Source: Massospora cicadina
Lineage: Eukaryota; Entomophthoromycota; Entomophthoromycetes; Entomophthorales; Entomophthoraceae
Direction: 5' to 3'
NCBI GenBank assembly: GCA_022478985.1
Contig: JAKSZP010009289.1
Location: 124,001-188,000 of the forward strand
DNA length: 64,000 nucleotides
The translations under genes and the position numbers were made by a program. Below the pieces are notes generated by a model that saw only the letters and a list, made by a program, of their open reading frames with translations, ran no database searches and was not told where the DNA came from. Numbering within the stretch: position 1 is the first letter of the stretch; every line of letters starts with the position of its first letter. Of the stretch, positions 46,466 to 59,340 are shown piece by piece.

Positions 46466-49400
46466 TTTAGCAGCACTCTCTTATTTAGCTTCAGGTAGCT
46501 CAATTGCTAGTAACATAAGATCAGGTTTATTTTAGAAAAATAATGGCGCCCCCATGAGGTCTAATGCATCATCAATACTAGGCAGCGGATATGATTCTTT
46601 TTTGGTGTAGTTGTTAAGTTTTTGGTAGTTGCTACCACTTGGTTTAACCTATCCTTCTTCTAACAATCTGCATGTGGAGCTAAGGGTATTATTTAAAGCT
46701 ACCGCATCCCCTTTTAAGTAGTTTTCAAACTTTTTGGAAACTACCTACTCTGCATCTCAGAAGAAGAGTATTATATTAAACTGGATTGGGAGTGAGCACC
46801 TGTTGGCAACTGGTGACCAACGCTGAGAATGCATTTCAAGTCATGGTTATTGGTACTAAAGAATTATCAGTATTTTTAATAGTGCTAATGATCAGATCTT
46901 TTGCTCCTCTGATAATTATTAAAATTTATTGAACCATGGTCAATATGCAGGCGGGAATTTTGTGCAAAGGCCAAACTCTTCTAAAGAAAGGTTTTGTATA
47001 TACTGTGGACGTCATTGACAGGGACTAGTGAGTTAGGCTACCTCCTGAAGCCTCTTGACTACAAATGGTTCCTTCTTCATGTTTTCCAGCAGCACTTTTA
47101 TCTCTCTCAGCCCAGTTAATATCATTCCTGGGGCCATGAGGGGTTTGATACAGGATTGTAAATTTGTGAAAGATATTCCACATATAGTCCCTCTGGTTAT
47201 ATATTTGAGCTCAGTCCAAAAAATTTAATGTGGCAGAAAGGTATTTAAATTTTGCTCACGGACTATAGAGGCAGCCCCTTATACTTGTACTTAGTTAAGG
47301 AGGAACTTAGTCCTCTTTTTCAGTACTGGTAGCAGACGGTTACATCCTCCTTCCTGATATAGGAGTTTAATATAGGCAGTTTGGTAGGTATCCTTTAGCA
47401 CGACGCTTAAAGTAAAATAGGCCAAGATTTTTTGTTCAAAAATCTAAAATGATTTTTGGCTATGTTGACTAACATGATAAAGTAGTACATGAATGCTGCT
47501 CTAATCAGCATGTCATAGTTTTGGTTAGGAACACAAATGATGACACGGATAAAGCAATTGACCCAAAGTCAAGAGGCAACAAAATTTAAGACCCTTCCAA
47601 GATGGTTTATTCCATAACAGCTGTCCTATATACCACCTAGTGCTCCAAGTCTGGTTCCAATGGTAGCTTGGCCTAGTGTTTTTGATACTATGTGAACAGG
47701 TGTTCTGGTTTCTGTGTCCACATTTTATTTAAATTTTGCCAAAAATCAAAATAGATACACTCAGGATAAGAAGGCCCTCAATTTTTGAACACGCAAATCC
47801 AGGGAGTCTTTTTTATCAAGGAAACATTTTGTGCCATAAACCCAATCTGTGGTTACTCCTTGGTGATCACTTCTATGTGGATTGCATTGTGAAATCCTTC
47901 AAGTGATTGTATTTCAAGCATGGTTGAGGTTCATCCTAAGGGTTTTGCTCCAGTATCTGGAAGGCGTAGCTTTTCTAGGTCTCCAAGAAGACCTCCTTTC
48001 CTGCCGCTTCCTTAGACTGGTAGAAGTTCAGTACATGTATGTCATTGGAGATTAACTGGTACAGCATCTCGTTGCTGGGGGTGCCAAGTCTATTATATAA
48101 CAGCTTTTTGTCTTCATTCAGGACATTTGAATTCAAAGCGGCGGAGGTGGAAGGTTTCTTTTCTAATCCATCTAGTCTTTTTCTTGGGCATACAGGTTTA
48201 TCTGTATGAAATGATGTGCCGCTTAGCCAGGCAGTGTACTTTGAAGTGTCCTCATTTCACGCATTGGTGGCATTTCAATCTAGAAAATCACATTTATGAG
48301 CATTTTTTAAAGGTATTGTTAAAGAGTTGGTAGTGTTCTATGAAGGATTATAGGCTACCCAGCAGGGTGCAAAAGAGGGTGACCCAGTGATTGTTATTGG
48401 TGGCTTCCTTTCTGAGGTGGCCAATATGAACATCACACCACTCTTCGCAGGTAGTTGGCCTTTTTTTGAGTAGGGGTATGTCTAACCAAAGAACTGGCCA
48501 TTAATTTTAAGAGCTTGCAGTGTGGTTGCATTGCAAAAGTTACTGCAATCCCAAAGCTGGCCTCAGATAATATACCAACCCTTTACTAATAAATGGACTT
48601 TCAAATGTGAATTAATTAACAAACTTGGTTGAGGTTTTATTCCATAGGGTCTCTGATATTCAAGAAGTTAGCCTTTTCTGGGCCAGGTTAATATGCCCTC
48701 ATATATTTGTAGACCCATGTCCTTGACTTCCATAGGTTATATAGCTGTCCTTCAAGTAGTATTTTACCTGGTCAGCGCCCTCAAAATCTAATGTAGATAT
48801 CAGTAGTTTCACATTTTGGCAGTTCAAAGCTCCTTTTATGGCAATTTTAAAGCACATGAATATTCTGTGCATCTTATTCATATTAATTTATGGAGGCAAT
48901 TTTTGATGCATATACTCTCATTTCAGCCAGCGCTGTGAAATATAGGAATAAAATGTGGTGCCTCCCTCTTGATGAAGGTTGAGCCAATGTGCAAAGTGTA
49001 TACAGGTTTAGAAAAGGAACTTGAGTTGTACAATAACTTTTGTGGAGTAGTAGGTTCATTGGCTGACATTATAAAAAGACCAAGGAGATACTCTGGGGAG
49101 GCATAGTTCTCATCCCTAGAGCCATCGCTGTCCATAAACTTACTTTCATCACTATCTTGATTGGTGAAAAGTCTTTAGCAATTTCTTTAGCCTTGTTCTG
49201 GTTGCACTGACATTGCCTTTCCTCAAAATTTCATTTTTGTCAACGATTTTGTATTAGAAATACCAACGATATTTCTTTCAGAATCTAATCTCTTATTGAG
49301 GCAGTGCAGTTGCTCAATATCGTCATTGTGAAATCCTTTTTAACAGTAGTTTTAGCACCCAATTTTGCAAAATTTGGCAGGGCGCATCCTTGATTTAGTC

Positions 49401-49700
49401 AAAGAGGAACTTTTGTTCCTATAGTAACTCATCGTTGGACCAATTAAGGTATCCAAGTTATTCTTAAGCTCAGCATATTCAATCAATTCAGTGAATGGAA
49501 GGTGCTTGGCCTTGGCTCAGTTTATGCTACTGAGTGCCTCTAACACGCTCTAACTGGATTTGTAATTTTCTGCACTCCACAGAACTGGGAATGAGGTTTT
49601 TGGAGTTTTGGCTGATCTTTGATTACTTAATTATCCATGGAGTTAGCTAAGATTGACTTCTAAAAAATCTGTGTGGACATGTAATGCGTCAGTCTAAGAT

Positions 49701-52144
49701 GGTAATGATTCCCTGATGCACACTATGCCATTGTTGATTCTCATCACCCAGTTGGTCATCTCTCTAAAGAAAACGCTTGGTATTAACCCTCAACATGTTG
49801 ATATCTCAAACCTATTCTAAATTTAAGCGCGATGTTTAAAAAATTCCATATATCCCGTGGGAGCTCCATATTCAGCTGAAGTACCTTTTGGTCCATGCAG
49901 CTGTATACATTGATAATGCATTCATGAACTTACACAACCTCTCCTATAACCTTTGTGAAAATTTGATCAAAGCATTCCACAGAAGTCAGTTATTTTTCTG
50001 TTGAGCCTGAGAAAATCTCATGATGTTGCTGATTTTATGTTGTGGCAGGACAACACTCATAGTAGCTGCTAGATTGAAGGTTGTACGTATGCAACAAGGT
50101 ATTCAAGTATGTTCTTCTGAGAGTTGAGGCGTCTTTTGAGGCTAGTAGTGCTGGCACTAGATATGACATGTACAGATCATAACTCTAAGCTCGTTCTCTT
50201 TGACTAAAGATCATACTCATGAAGTTCTCTATTAAGTCTCTTTTATAAAGCTAGTACCCTCTAAGGAGCCACTCCATGAAGTTACAATTCTGCTCATATG
50301 TGACTTTAGTTGACCTCCCTTGTTGTGATAACTCCATCTTCAAACAGGCTGCAAATTGTAGCTCTGTCAGGGCGTCACCTGTTTCATGTGAAGCTCTCAT
50401 GGTGAAAGGGAGTGTTTTCTGATTCAAGTTATCCATAGGCGCGCGTTATACTTTGCTCTGAAGCCCACAAGGCCTTGACAGAGTTAATAAGATTGCTGCA
50501 GGAGCCTGTCATGGCTTTGAGATATTAGTTATTTAAGGTGAGTCATCAGCCCCTTCTAGTAATCAAAATTGTAACAAAATGGCTACAGTTGTCTTTACTT
50601 GAGGATCTGGCGGACATTAAGAGTTATGTTTTAGCACAATTGCAACGAGAGCTTTATGACAATTGACGTCCCTCAATAATATGTTAAAGATGAAAGTAAT
50701 ATGTTGTAGATATGGCTTTTTATAGGCAGATCTGCGTTACATTTTTGGTTACAGGAACAATAAAGGTGCACCTCTAGCTTTCTAATCTCTCACTTTGGTA
50801 AAATCACGCTGCCATTTAATCAATCTAACTCTGTCTGTCATTTTTGTACTTATAATCATGGTAATTAGTGATTCATCAGTCAGTTCTTAGCAGTCAGCCA
50901 TTGTCTATTAGGGTTAACGTGGTGTATAACTTGGTTTCCTCCAATTAGAGTTCTTGACTTGGCCAATCATTCTCAATATTTGCATGATGGATTTTTTTAG
51001 TAAGGATTTTTCCATCAAAGGAGTCCACCATTGTCCTATTATAAGTCAATTATTGACAATTTACATCAACCTAAATCAAATTTATCAATAAAAAGTTTAT
51101 TTGTGATCTTAACAAATAGCTAATGAACCATTGGTCATTAATTTAGACTTATCATCCAGCCATATATAATTTACCAACATGAAAAATTGGGTGACATCAC
51201 GTCTAGGGAATCCCCTGAAGACTGACAGTCAAAATCTTCCTTTTTTCAAGTTAGATTGAGAACAAGATGGTTTACTTTTGTTGATTATTGGCTTCCTGAA
51301 TTTTTTATGCAATCCTTTAACTTCTTATATCTTAGTGGCGTAAACAGCATATTTCCGTTGTCCTCTACTTCTAAGTTGTTACCTTTGTGAAATTTTTATC
51401 CTCAATTTTTGTGTTTAATGGTGGATGATCAACTTTGACTTTTTTTGACACATCCTTGTTTGCCATTTTCATCCTGACAGATTATTAATTAAACACACTC
51501 ATCTCACCTGTGCATATATTCTAATTTGCTGTTAAAATTGAATCATAGTTTTCAAAAGGTTTGGTAATTTAAGGATCAGGGAATACTAAGTTTTCTTTGA
51601 TTGTAAATTCCATTTCCATGTAATTATATAAGTGACCTAGCAACTAACATGACTATGGCTTGAAGCTCTTTAGCTAATAAATTGTAACCCATCTTCTTAG
51701 GTTCATGGCGATGGCCATAAAGCAAGACATATTTCTTTTTTTTCTGTATAAAAGTTGGCAAAATAATTTGGGAGGTGAAATGTTTTTATTAGAATATTGG
51801 GTAACTGGAAGAAAAAAAAATCTAATGCCCTCATTTTTAAGAGCACTGACATAGATAAAGGGAATGAGTTTGTGAATTGACAACACAGTTCTTGATTACA
51901 GCAGAACTTCTTGTGGTGCAAATAGTCCTAGGTTGTGTTTGGGGTGAAAGGGTCAAATTAAGAAATTTCAGGAGAACTGGGGCGGGAATGATATTAGGTT
52001 ATGTCATAGTTAGCTTGTCCCCATTTTAGCTTTCTAAAAATTCAAAAAATTTCTCAAATCAAAACATCACACTCTAATAAATCCAGAACTTAATTGACAG
52101 CAGAATTACGTAAAATAGTAAAAATACTTTGGTGAAATAAAAAA
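49701..52144. other. AT-rich region without recognisable genes
   Basis: No domain, RNA gene or clear repeat was found. Near 51147-51180 the sequence CTTATCATCCAGCCATATA...CCAACA resembles the end of the G5 LTR, but similarity fades quickly, so a decayed LTR is only a suggestion. Confidence 0.4.
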
Positions 52145-52154
52145 GGGAAAGGAA
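52145..52154. repeat. Target-site duplication of the 52155 SINE, left (GGGAAAGGAA)
   Basis: Compare AGGAAAGGAAAGG starting at 52445, after the SINE tail. Confidence 0.5.
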
Positions 52155-52444
52155 GGGGGAGGATACCCTAGTGGTAGAATAGGGACCTCTATTGCTGCCT
52201 CCCAGTTTGATTCTGGTACAGGAACTTTGGGTAGGGGACGATTATGACTTTGTTGGCGTTGTGCACCAATTCCCCAAGCCAAGATAGCAAATAGCAAAGG
52301 CGGTCCATGGAGTTCCTGGCCTATCATATGCCGTGCATGGAGGTTTTCTGGATTTTATCCTCCTTTCCCATTCATTCAATTTCCCCTTAATCAGTGCGGT
52401 ATCATCCCCAGGTCAGCCCACCTCAAATAAAATAAAATAAAATA
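52155..52444 (+). mobile_element. tRNA-derived SINE, about 290 bp, with (AAATA)n tail
   Basis: The 5' head is tRNA-like: A box TACCCTAGTGG (52164-52174) and B box GTTTGATTCTGG (52205-52216), spaced as in pol III internal promoters. The 3' end has GTATCATCCCCAGGTC, then CCACCTCAAATA and repeats of AAATA (52420-52444). The same 3' end occurs in the 60741 SINE (GGTATATTTGTCCCAAGGTC...CCACCTCAAATA), so they form one family. A short duplication (GGGAAAGGAA/AGGAAAGGAA) flanks it. SINEs code for nothing and depend on a partner LINE, usually through a shared 3' end; the LINE copies in this window end differently. Confidence 0.75.
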
Positions 52445-53690
52445 AGGAAAGGAAAGGCAGATTTGGGTTAAATTTTCTAAAATATATGTCAAAATTTAAG
52501 GATCATACAATAAAATTAAAGTAAAGGGTATTTAGGATTTGGGACTTGGGGGAATTAGCATCATTATGGGAAAACTTACCTAGATTAACATTTGAGATTT
52601 TAATATTGAGAATGAGGAATCACTGAACACAAGATACTAATATCACAACATAGAACCAGATAAGCAAGGTGGAAAGAATTAGGCCTTTATAATAGAGAGC
52701 AACATGAACAACCTGGCTTATTGCCCTTTGTGGAAATCCTATAAAATAATAAGAAGGAATAGAAAACTTTCCTATTGCCTTGATTATTATACAGACTTCA
52801 ATTATCTTTTTTTATATAAATTTATCTATTCATCAATTTTACCAATGTTAGTAGTTATTATTTCTTATGGATTTTTAGTTATAATGAGTTTTGTTAATTA
52901 AGAAAGTGGGGCGGCGGCCACAAAATACTATCCTTCATGTGGACTAGATCCACAAAATTTTTAAGGCAAATCTCAAGTGTTAAAGACTAAATAGTCCTTA
53001 GATTGATGCATGGCTCAGTTCAGCTTAATGGTGAAGCATGGAATCTCATACATTTATTCAGAAAACAGGCAATCTTGCTAACTTTCCTTGTAAAAAATCA
53101 GTTAGCAAACTTTTTTAAACTTAAACTGCTCAACTTGTCAGGAGAGTCTCTTTAACTCCCCAATCTCCTAAAAAGTGATGTGGGATCCAATATAATATCA
53201 ACAGGAATTTGTCTAAAGACTAAGTAAAATATCACGCGTTAGTAGTTTTTGTCCTATTACTTGAGTTTGGGGTCAAAGTATTAAAAGGAAAGTAAGATCC
53301 ACCAAGATAAGTATAAATTAGACTGATAATATGTCTCCACAGTAATTAATCAAAGTTAGTAGTAAAAACATATACTCAGAGGTGCTTCACTAATAAGTGG
53401 TTCAGATTTTTTTGGAGGAGGGGATCAGGTCTACATACAATATAAAAATTTTAAAATATCCTAATTGTTTAATACCTCCTCTTAATCTGCGGTAAGGACT
53501 TACTAAAGAAACATATTAACACATAAAGATCTAAAATATTTCCTTTTAATAGGAGCAATTTGACTAGCAAAGAATTCAGACATAATAAACAGTTTAACAA
53601 GATATCAGGTTAGTCTAAGTCCTTGTATTTTTTCTTGAAAAAAAGTTTTTATAATGTGATTGAATTACCTCTCGCGGTTATACTTTATCT
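52445..53690. other. AT-rich region without recognised genes
   Basis: A 65-codon open frame (52704-52901) has a hydrophobic C-terminal half but no homology signal, and AT-rich DNA gives such stretches by chance. Confidence 0.45.
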
Positions 53691-53699
53691 TAAATCTGA

Positions 53700-54060
53700 C
53701 CATACATGAGTCTAAGATTTGAGAGAGTATATCAAAACATGTTAGTGTTAGATATGAAAGGAAATCATGTTTCTGCGTTAATATGACACCAATAATCGCC
53801 TTTATCCACCATATTTGTTGATCTAGTGCTTTAATCAACTTATTTAAAAGACCATTTGTAGACTCTTTACCAGCTCAGTCATGCTTGGACCTCACCCATT
53901 GTTAATCAATGTATTATATAAAATTTGGAAAAGCGGCCAAATTTGTGGTTCTGTATTAATAATTTTTATTTATACATAACCAATTAACATCTGAAATTAT
54001 GACTCTATATAGGACATCACCTATGGATAACATCAATATAAGCCAATATAACAGACTAAC
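53700..54060 (-). pseudogene. Gypsy integrase relic (G7)
   Basis: The minus strand read with a few shifts gives TELVKSLQMVFNKLIKALDQ (stops ignored), comparable to the WVNGILVNIIQKLV segment of G5. The plus-strand DNA has matching blocks (ACCATTTGTAGACTC...CTCAGTCATGCTTGG against ACCCACTCAACCATTCCGTTGGGCTTGG). Very decayed. Confidence 0.35.
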
Positions 54061-54122
54061 AAGAATTTATCTATTAATAGGATAATTTTTAGGTACTTTG
54101 ATATAGTTTATAGTAGACTCTT

Positions 54123-54142
54123 TTTTTTTAGTACTAGATGGT
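54123..54142 (-). mobile_element. Micro-insert 3: TTTTTTTAGTACTAGATGGT with 16-bp duplication
   Basis: Flanked by TTTATAGTAGACTCTT at 54107-54122 and again at 54143-54158, a perfect 16-bp duplication. The insert is identical base for base to the one at 59562-59581. Confidence 0.85.
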
Positions 54143-54158
54143 TTTATAGTAGACTCTT

Positions 54159-55559
54159 ACTTTTTATATGTAATTCTTGTTCTGTGATTAAAAATCATTA
54201 TGTTTTATTAATTTATCTTTTGTTTTGTCCAAACTTTGGACAAATTATAAACTTGATAATTTTATTTATCCAACACTTGTTGCCATGCTACTCTTCCATT
54301 TCATTGTTGATGAGCTTGACATATGCTTCCCCACATAGGGTGGTGGTGCGCCGCCTCCTGATGTTTTTAGCCACTTCCAAAGTGTTCCAAGGCTGGTTGT
54401 GCTTTCCCTCCAGATTCTCCAGTTAATTTGTTGTACCTTAGTACTTAGAACTCCAACTTACACGCTCCCAGGTGGTGTCTTGAAGCCTCCTTGTGCTCCT
54501 CTGAAGCAACATGCAATTTGACCTTGGGTTATCTATGAAACCCTCTTTCCTACAATGATGTGATAATCATCAAAAGGCCCAGGTAATAATAAAACCATCC
54601 AGCTTCATTGACTTATGCACCTTCATGATGTAATCACCTTAGCACCTCTTGTGAATTTAATGCTGCAATAATCGTGAAGGTTCCATCTGACTATAAATAC
54701 ATCCAAATACCCATCATGTGCTCTTAGTTGCATTCAGATTCAACACTCAAGGTACAGTTTTTGGGCTTTCCCACTCACCTCACTCCAACATGCTTTACCT
54801 TGAGCTCTTTGCAGTTCTGAGTGCCTAGGGATCAGACTTCATGCTGAATTTTATAGTTCTTGAATGGGCCAATCCCCTTTTTGTGCCTTCACCTTTGCAA
54901 TAATCTGCTACCATAATGGTAAAATCACCTTAATGTTCCCTGCTCCACAATTCAATCTGTACTTGACCATCATTCTATCCTGCAAAGTTAGGATTACCTC
55001 AAAGGCAATAAGTCAGGTAGTGCCTGCTACCTTCTTTATTATTAAAACTTATCTACTATCCCCACCCTTCCTAATTGGTTGTATGTTGAAAATATTAGGC
55101 TCTTTTTGTATAGAAATCCCTCAACTACACGCTCAAAATGGCATATTTTTCTCCAGGTATAGTTCTCCCATACCGCTACCCATTTTTTTCTGAATTTCAC
55201 CAATTTTTTATATGCACAAAATCCCAGTCTTCAATCCTATATCTCTTTAACTAATTTTCATGGTATGGTAATCAAATTTTGCTAGGTTTCTAATTTACTG
55301 TCCGTTAATTCTGGTTATCCTTTTAATAGTACTCCATACCTTTTTCAAGTCACTTTTATTTTGGCAATCAAAAGCTGAGCCAAAAAAGATGAAGTGAAAC
55401 AATAAAAATCAAAAATATCTTGTTACTTAATTATGGATCACCTAATCCTGAATGCCCCATCATTTCTCTCAACCACAATTAATTCAAAATTTTACAATCT
55501 GGCCTTTTTTTACTATTCATAGATCTCAAACCTGAAGTCTAAGGAGAGGATGAAGCACC
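54159..55559. other. Unassigned region, patches of protein-like sequence on the minus strand
   Basis: Minus-strand 54420-54280 reads LENLEGKHNQPWNTLEVAKN, then IRRRRTTTLCGEAYVKLINN, open and of plausible composition, but with no family I know. The rest has no clear signal. Confidence 0.3.
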
Positions 55560-56260
55560 CAAGAACAGAGTTTTTAAACTCCAAAGCACAATATATTTAT
55601 CTAGGCTACAACCTTCACAAATGAGGACAATGTCTGATTTCCGTTTCCCTTTCCCCAAGTTTTTAAATTTATCATTACACTAAACTGTTTGGGGGTTCCA
55701 TTTTTAGACAAAAGCATTTTGTGCATCATGGCATGTATCTTGTCTAGCATGTTCCAGCCAAATGGGTGATAACTTATTGGATAGAGGTATTTTTATCCAG
55801 AACCCCTTTTTCTTTTGGTGCCTCAGGATGTTCAACAAGAACTGCGTGGTAATAGCCAAAGTGAACTTGGCTCCCAGGTTTTCACATCATGGAGGGTGGA
55901 CAGGTTTCTACCCATCATGCTATGGGTTGGACCACTCATATTTCAAATGCCCCTCCCATACCATCACTGCAATTACATTAGGACACCAGCTTTATGATTA
56001 ATTTGTTACCAACATGGCAAATTTTGCTGACTAAAGATTGATCCTCCCCTTCCTCCAAAAATATAGATGCAACCATGCAATCTCCAAACAGTCAGGTCTC
56101 CATTCAATGAGTGTATCTCAAACAATTTTCCTTTTCCTATCAGCAATCCCCCACCACAATCAATTGGGATGGTGCAGGGACCACTATTTAAAACACCAAT
56201 GCCTAGGGTCAAACCCAACTCAACCCATGTGTTGATGAACCAATTTTTGTATAAATAAAT
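55560..56260 (+). pseudogene. Second copy of the ORF1/zinc-knuckle relic
   Basis: The plus strand has VPQDVQQELRGNSQSELGSQ followed, one frame away, by PSCYGLDHSYFKCPSH (about 55905-55955). These match LPPEVIHQELWKV and CLSCFELDHSKCKCP of the relic at 25545-27240 in order and spacing. The first Cys of the knuckle is lost. Frames change at least twice. Confidence 0.5.
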
Positions 56261-58376
56261 CATTAGATAAATACTTTTTTGCTTCCATATTGGGTACACT
56301 CATTCATGACACGGCCAATTCAAGAGATTATGGCTAATCTCTCCGATTCTTCATGATGCTAAATTTAATCTTTTCTATATTGCACCAAATCTATGCACTG
56401 CCCTGTACCAAAATAACAATCAGCTTTTAATGATAGTAGTAGCCTCAACCAAATGCTACCCACTCTGTAGCGCAGTTGTAAGATCTGCCACCTTACTGTT
56501 TATTGCGGGCCCCTTCTCACTAACCTTCTGACTTCTCTGTCAATGCTAAGTTTGGTTTATTAAATTCAAATCAAAGCAACCATAACAGTCTTTGATGTCA
56601 CTACAGCAGAAAGATTCAACACAAAATCAAATATAAAGCACTCAAGTTTTGCTACGTTTGCCTCCCAATTAAAGTCCACATAATGTAGAACCCAACAGAA
56701 CTAAATTTTTTCCTACTATATTCATTGTTATCCTTATATTAACAACTTATCATTCAACAAAATTGAAAGCTATTCTATATATGTCCCCAATCCTCTGCTT
56801 TTCACCACGACTCACAAGTTCTTTGGAAATGCAGCCGCTAAGGGTGTGCCCAACCCCCTGCCCCCTCTGACATAGTAAACAGCGTTTTGCTAATACTAGC
56901 CTAGTTAGAAGCTTTGTTGTATACTCTATTTACCTCGCTCCCCAGACCCTCAAGTGTGCCTTCCTTATTCACATACTCTTAAATTAAATGTTAAAAAGTA
57001 TACTTCATTAACAATAGTAAAAAATGGTTTTTGTATCTTTTTTGATATAACGTATACTTACATATCTTTATAAACTAATAATGACCTTTTTATAGTAAAA
57101 GTTACAATACTTTTATAGCTACCTGTACTCTCTGAGTACATTTTATCCTATTAATTTTAAGTATATATGAGCCAGATAATTTAACTCCATATAGATAGTT
57201 TGTTCAAAGTAGTCTCAATGATAGCATTTTGCAATCCAAATGACATAGTTGCTTCACCATGATTTGTTTTGATAGATTAGTAGGTTTGAAATCATTAGAA
57301 GCAATTAGAAGTTGATATAATAGTGTAGATAGTCAAATTATCTGTTAGCTCAAAAACGTATATCTATAATATAATTTTATAATTACCCTTATTACTATAT
57401 TTATATATGCATTAGAAGGCAAAAGTGGAAGTAAAATTATTATTTCATTAAAAATTGTATGACTTTCAGGATTGGTATTTGCCAAGATAACTGGGTTTTA
57501 AGTTAGTGTGCCTTAGCACCCTTAATAGCAACTATAAACTACAAGTTGACACTATACCCAAGGGAGTAATTATAAAACAGATTGAGGGAGTATAATTGAG
57601 TATTATGCAACATTTGGGCTATAGTTGATATATTTGTTTAATCATTGTAAGCTCCCTTGACAGCTTTAGAAATTTAGTTTTCATTTATAACACTTCTATA
57701 TATAGTTTGATTGTGATGCCCCTCCATAGTCCTCTATTTTTAATAGTGGAAGATTGAGATTGGTATATATTCTTGAGCTTGTTAGTTTTGGAAAAAAGGT
57801 TTATATTACAGGAAATGTGAAAAATAACATAATGCCCTAGTTTAGCATTATTTAGGTTTTATAGTGACATGGGAAAATTTATACTATGTTACAGCTCATA
57901 ATGGTATTGTTATTCTTAAAAGCTATTCTTAAAAGCCATTCTTATGGAATTATGCACTCTTTGGTCTAACAACATTAGAACTTACTAATACAATTGTCCC
58001 TTAATTTAAATCACTTATAACTATTTTAAAAGAAATTTAAGAGGTTTCTTCTCCAAGACCAACGTTAACAGTTTTTGCAAGCACAAAGCCCTAGGCTTGA
58101 TCTGTACTGTAGAGGTTTATTCCATTTTCTATACTATCTTTAAAGCTTACTTTCACTCATTGTAGACTTTTCAGATTTATAAATATAAAACTATGCTTAT
58201 TTGGGAGTTATGGTGTTTTGGGATTAGACTTGGTATTGAGGTTTAAGACTTAAAAAAAGGTCAGCAGCCACCTATTGTCCATCCATGGCATGTCTCAGGT
58301 CATTCAACTTGGCCAGAGGAAAGGTTTATGGGTTGTTATCTCTCTTAATCTTATACAGGCCCAAGGTCTGGTCCAA
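56261..58376. other. AT-rich region without recognised genes
   Basis: No domain, LTR pair or RNA gene was seen. It forms the left flank of LINE copy C. Confidence 0.45.
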
Positions 58377-59340
58377 AAGATAAAATTTAAATTTAATTGG
58401 GTAAGGCTGACCATAAGATGCACACTTCAAATATGTAAACTAACAAGCACTAATATGAGCTAGAGGCGCCCCAGAGAAGCTAACGCTGTCTCCTGTTTCC
58501 ATCGGGAACGCCAAATAAAGGAAGAGGAGTATCATGAGTAAAAGGCTTGCGCCATTATTAAGCACATATGAAGGAAAGGGTCTGAAGTGATGAACCAAAC
58601 TGAAAACCAGGATAAGTCAACCGTCATTGACAGGATGGTAGATAACCAAACAACCATGCTTGAAAGTTGTCAATAAGGTGTGGCTGGAATTGGCGTACAG
58701 CTTTCTGAAGGGTGGGAGTAGAGCCTGAAATGGCATCTAAAACAACCGTGTGGATAATCCATATTTTAATTGCTACCACTAAGGATTGGAGGAAAGGTTG
58801 TATAGGGTAATTCAAGGACAAGGCGAAGATGACATTAGATAGGTTGAAGAAATGTGTTTGCTCCTGGCAAAAAAGACATTAACCTCACGCCAAATCGCTT
58901 TTGACGGAGGGCACTCTTCCAGGCGGTGGACCAAAGTCCCATATTGGTCACAACACTTGAGGAGTTTGATGCGTTGGATCGCTCAACAGTAAGAGATACC
59001 CGTTTCAAGCAGCTCCACACATGGGAGCAAACATGCGGCTTTATAAGAGGGTGATGGGCAGACTTCCAGATGGCATTCTGGGCTTCTAGGGAGTAGGGAA
59101 TGTCCAACATGTCCAGATAATCCACTCTGGCCATGATATGGGACCTCCCAAGGTATCATACTGTTAAGAACGGCTTGGATTTGTACTTTCTGTGTGAGGA
59201 GGGGATTAGGGAGACCCCTCTGGGAGATGTGCCCACTAAAGCAAATTCTCTAATATGCGCTCCACATGGAGAGGAGAATTCGTTTGAAGAGGGCGACGTC
59301 ACATGTGGTCCATCAGCAGAGGGATGTGAGGCAAGATATC

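Larger units (their letters stand above)
41840..49700 (-). mobile_element. Gypsy element G6, strongly decayed, related to G5
   Basis: Recognised by following G5's order at the DNA level. Integrase-like sequence is at 41840-41990 (compare G5 31700-31860) and 43190-43560 (compare G5 31980-32400, e.g. the ...TTCTCCCAGTA and GAAAGTATTGG blocks). RNase H is at about 44500-45000, RT at 45050-45320 and 46470-46720 (GTCTAATGCATCATCAATACTAGGCAG matches G5 near 33440), protease at about 47600-47740 (minus-strand VDTETRTPVHIVSKTLGQ), and Gag-like sequence up to about 49700. No frame stays open beyond about 70 codons. Two stretches do not match G5 and look like insertions (41990-42780 and 45330-46465). 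Confidence 0.6.

Noticed and set aside
50620..51180. A further G5-type LTR
   Set aside because: Only the last about 30 bases (near 51147-51180) resemble the G5 LTR end; the rest does not align by eye.
52155..52220. Possible functional tRNA gene
   Set aside because: Same reasoning as for the other SINE: tRNA-like promoter boxes only, followed by a SINE body and AAATA tail.
52704..52901. Small hydrophobic protein gene (65 codons)
   Set aside because: AT-rich DNA readily yields Ile/Leu/Tyr/Phe-rich open frames; there is no conserved start context, neighbour or motif.
54184..54426. Plus-strand 80-codon open frame
   Set aside because: Composition is typical of chance frames in AT-rich DNA, and the opposite strand reads more like protein over its second half.
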